NCBI GenBank assembly: GCA_020851785.1
Contig: JADZCC010000037.1
Location: forward strand, 1 to 64,000
Length of the DNA: 64,000 bases
Reading direction: 5' to 3'
Source of the DNA: Anaerolineales bacterium
GTDB taxonomy: Bacteria > Chloroflexota > Anaerolineae > Anaerolineales > Villigracilaceae
Positions 63,082-64,000 of the stretch are shown here, in pieces. The notes below the pieces were generated by a model, which did no database searches, was not told the origin of the DNA, and was given only the letters and a program-made list of their open reading frames with translations. Position numbers and translations under genes: made by a program. Numbering within the stretch: position 1 is the first letter of the stretch; every line of letters starts with the position of its first letter.

Positions 63082-63867
63082 CTACCCGACCAAGCCCGCC
63101 AGATCGTCTGCGATTAAATCTATTTGTGGGCGCCAACGTTCGGCCTGCGCCTTTGTAGAAACGCCGCTCAACACCAGAGCCGTGGGACAGCCCACCGCCT
63201 GACCGGCGGCAATGTCGGTTTCGAGGCGATCGCCAACCACGAGGGTTTCAGCTTTGGAAGCGCCGAGCTTGGCCAGCGAAAGCTCCATGAGGTAGGGCGC
63301 GGGTTTTCCGGCGATGATTGGTTCAACTCCCGTGGCGGTGACGATGACTGAAAACCATGCGCCGGAACCGGGGATTTCTCCGCGTGGGGTGGGGAAGGTT
63401 GTGTCGCCATTGGTGGAATAGAAAGGCGCGCCGCTTCGCACCAACAGGGTGGCTTCGGCCATCTTTTGAAAATTGATCTCGCGGTCAATGCCAATGATCA
63501 CAGCTTCGGCCGCTTGGGCATTTTCCACGCCGAGAATTTCGTAGCCGCGTTCTTCAAGCGCGAGGCGCAAACCCGCTTCGCCGATCATAAAAATCTTTGT
63601 CCCTTTGGGGTGTTTTTGAGCGAGCAGAAAACCAGCGCCCATGGCCGAAGTGACGATTTGATTCGTTTCAACTTCCACGCCGAGTTTGGCCAGCTTTTCC
63701 TGATATTCCGCCTGCGTCTTTGTGCCGTTGTTGGTGGCGAAGACGAATTTTAGGCCGCGTTCACGAATCCGTTTGAAAGTTGCGGGCAAGTCGCCGATGG
63801 GGGCATCGGCCTTCCAGATGACGCCGTCCATGTCGAGGATCAGCGCTTTGATGTGCGGAGGAATCAT
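63082..63867 (-). CDS. HAD-IIA family phosphatase (NagD/p-nitrophenyl phosphatase-like)
   Basis: A 261-residue phosphatase: motif I LILDMDGVIWKADAPI (nucleophile and acid-base Asp), motif II FATNNGTKTQAEY, the IIA-type cap domain (about 80-185), motif III Lys in AGKPAPYLMELS and motif IV VVGDRLETDIAAG. Natural substrate probably a small sugar or glycolytic phosphate. Contiguous with the phosphodiesterase gene downstream and 6 nt from the partial gene upstream. Confidence 0.9.
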   Translation of the reverse strand: MIPPHIKALILDMDGVIWKADAPIGDLPATFKRIRERGLKFVFATNNGTKTQAEYQEKLAKLGVEVETNQIVTSAMGAGFLLAQKHPKGTKIFMIGEAGLRLALEERGYEILGVENAQAAEAVIIGIDREINFQKMAEATLLVRSGAPFYSTNGDTTFPTPRGEIPGSGAWFSVIVTATGVEPIIAGKPAPYLMELSLAKLGASKAETLVVGDRLETDIAAGQAVGCPTALVLSGVSTKAQAERWRPQIDLIADDLAGLVG

Positions 63868-63873
63868 AAAGCC

Positions 63874-64000
63874 TTAGCGCCCGCCAAATTTACCGAGTAG
63901 ATATTTCATCACCGGTTTGTCAATCCATGCGCCGCCTGGGTCGGCCCGTTCTTCAAAGTTTTCGTTGCCAATGAAGGCGTTGAAGGCCGCAAGGTAGGGC
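63874..64000 (-). CDS. Unidentified protein, C-terminal fragment (5' part beyond window)
   Basis: An open frame of 42 codons runs from the window edge to a TAA at 63874-63876, ending AWIDKPVMKYLLGKFGGR. It is in the same direction as the HAD-IIA gene and ends 6 nt before it, which is typical operon spacing. Too little is visible to assign a family. Confidence 0.6.
   Translation of the reverse strand, partial: PYLAAFNAFIGNENFEERADPGGAWIDKPVMKYLLGKFGGR

Overview
The window reads as bacterial chromosome from a member of the Chloroflexota, most likely class Anaerolineae. That placement is an inference from the gene mix (many GAF-domain sensors, TrmFO, type 2 IPP isomerase, an Agl23-type membrane glycosyltransferase, non-pyrrolysine MttB) and was not tested by a search. 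Coding density is very high. I saw no phage, transposon, rRNA or CRISPR, and one tRNA.

Left part (1-7 kb, minus strand): a corrinoid methyltransferase module (mttB-like, corrinoid protein, GntR/FCD regulator with a perfect 15-bp inverted repeat over its start codon), then hflX coupled to a tiny membrane protein, then an M28 peptidase overlapping trmFO. At 7.0-11.9 kb on the plus strand is a three-gene phosphorelay: a 4-GAF histidine kinase, a REC-GAF-histidine kinase, and a REC-winged-helix regulator. It ends in a bidirectional terminator at about 11.93 kb.

Centre (11.9-48.7 kb, minus strand): an unbroken run of 19 co-directional genes with no gap above about 40 nt, so apparently one operon of about 36.7 kb. 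From its 5' end it encodes two stand-alone receiver proteins; twelve membrane receptors built from GAF domains with Cache, helical-bundle or polytopic input regions but no kinase or other output domain; one substrate-binding lipoprotein among them; a ParA ATPase; a hybrid histidine kinase with two receivers; a threonine synthase fused to a receiver; and an EamA transporter. Eleven receptors share a second, incomplete GAF domain plus a C-terminal GAF-like tail, and the hybrid kinase carries the same incomplete GAF. The kinase also begins with a ParB-like peptide directly downstream of parA. My reading is a receptor array with separate kinase and receivers, organised like chemotaxis but without MCP, CheA or CheW, possibly positioned by ParA and reaching an amino-acid enzyme. 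This is the candidate undescribed system.

Right part (48.7-64 kb): tRNA-Gly(CCC) with promoter and terminator; an isoprenoid operon (type 2 IPP isomerase, two exported proteins, HAD phosphatase, polyprenyl synthase); acpP; sucCD; a membrane glycosyltransferase fused to an NHL propeller; rlmN; a secreted NBR1-Ig-like protein; a phosphodiesterase lipoprotein; a HAD-IIA phosphatase; and a cut-off gene. Two related GC-rich palindromic repeats and two short tandem repeats lie in the gaps.
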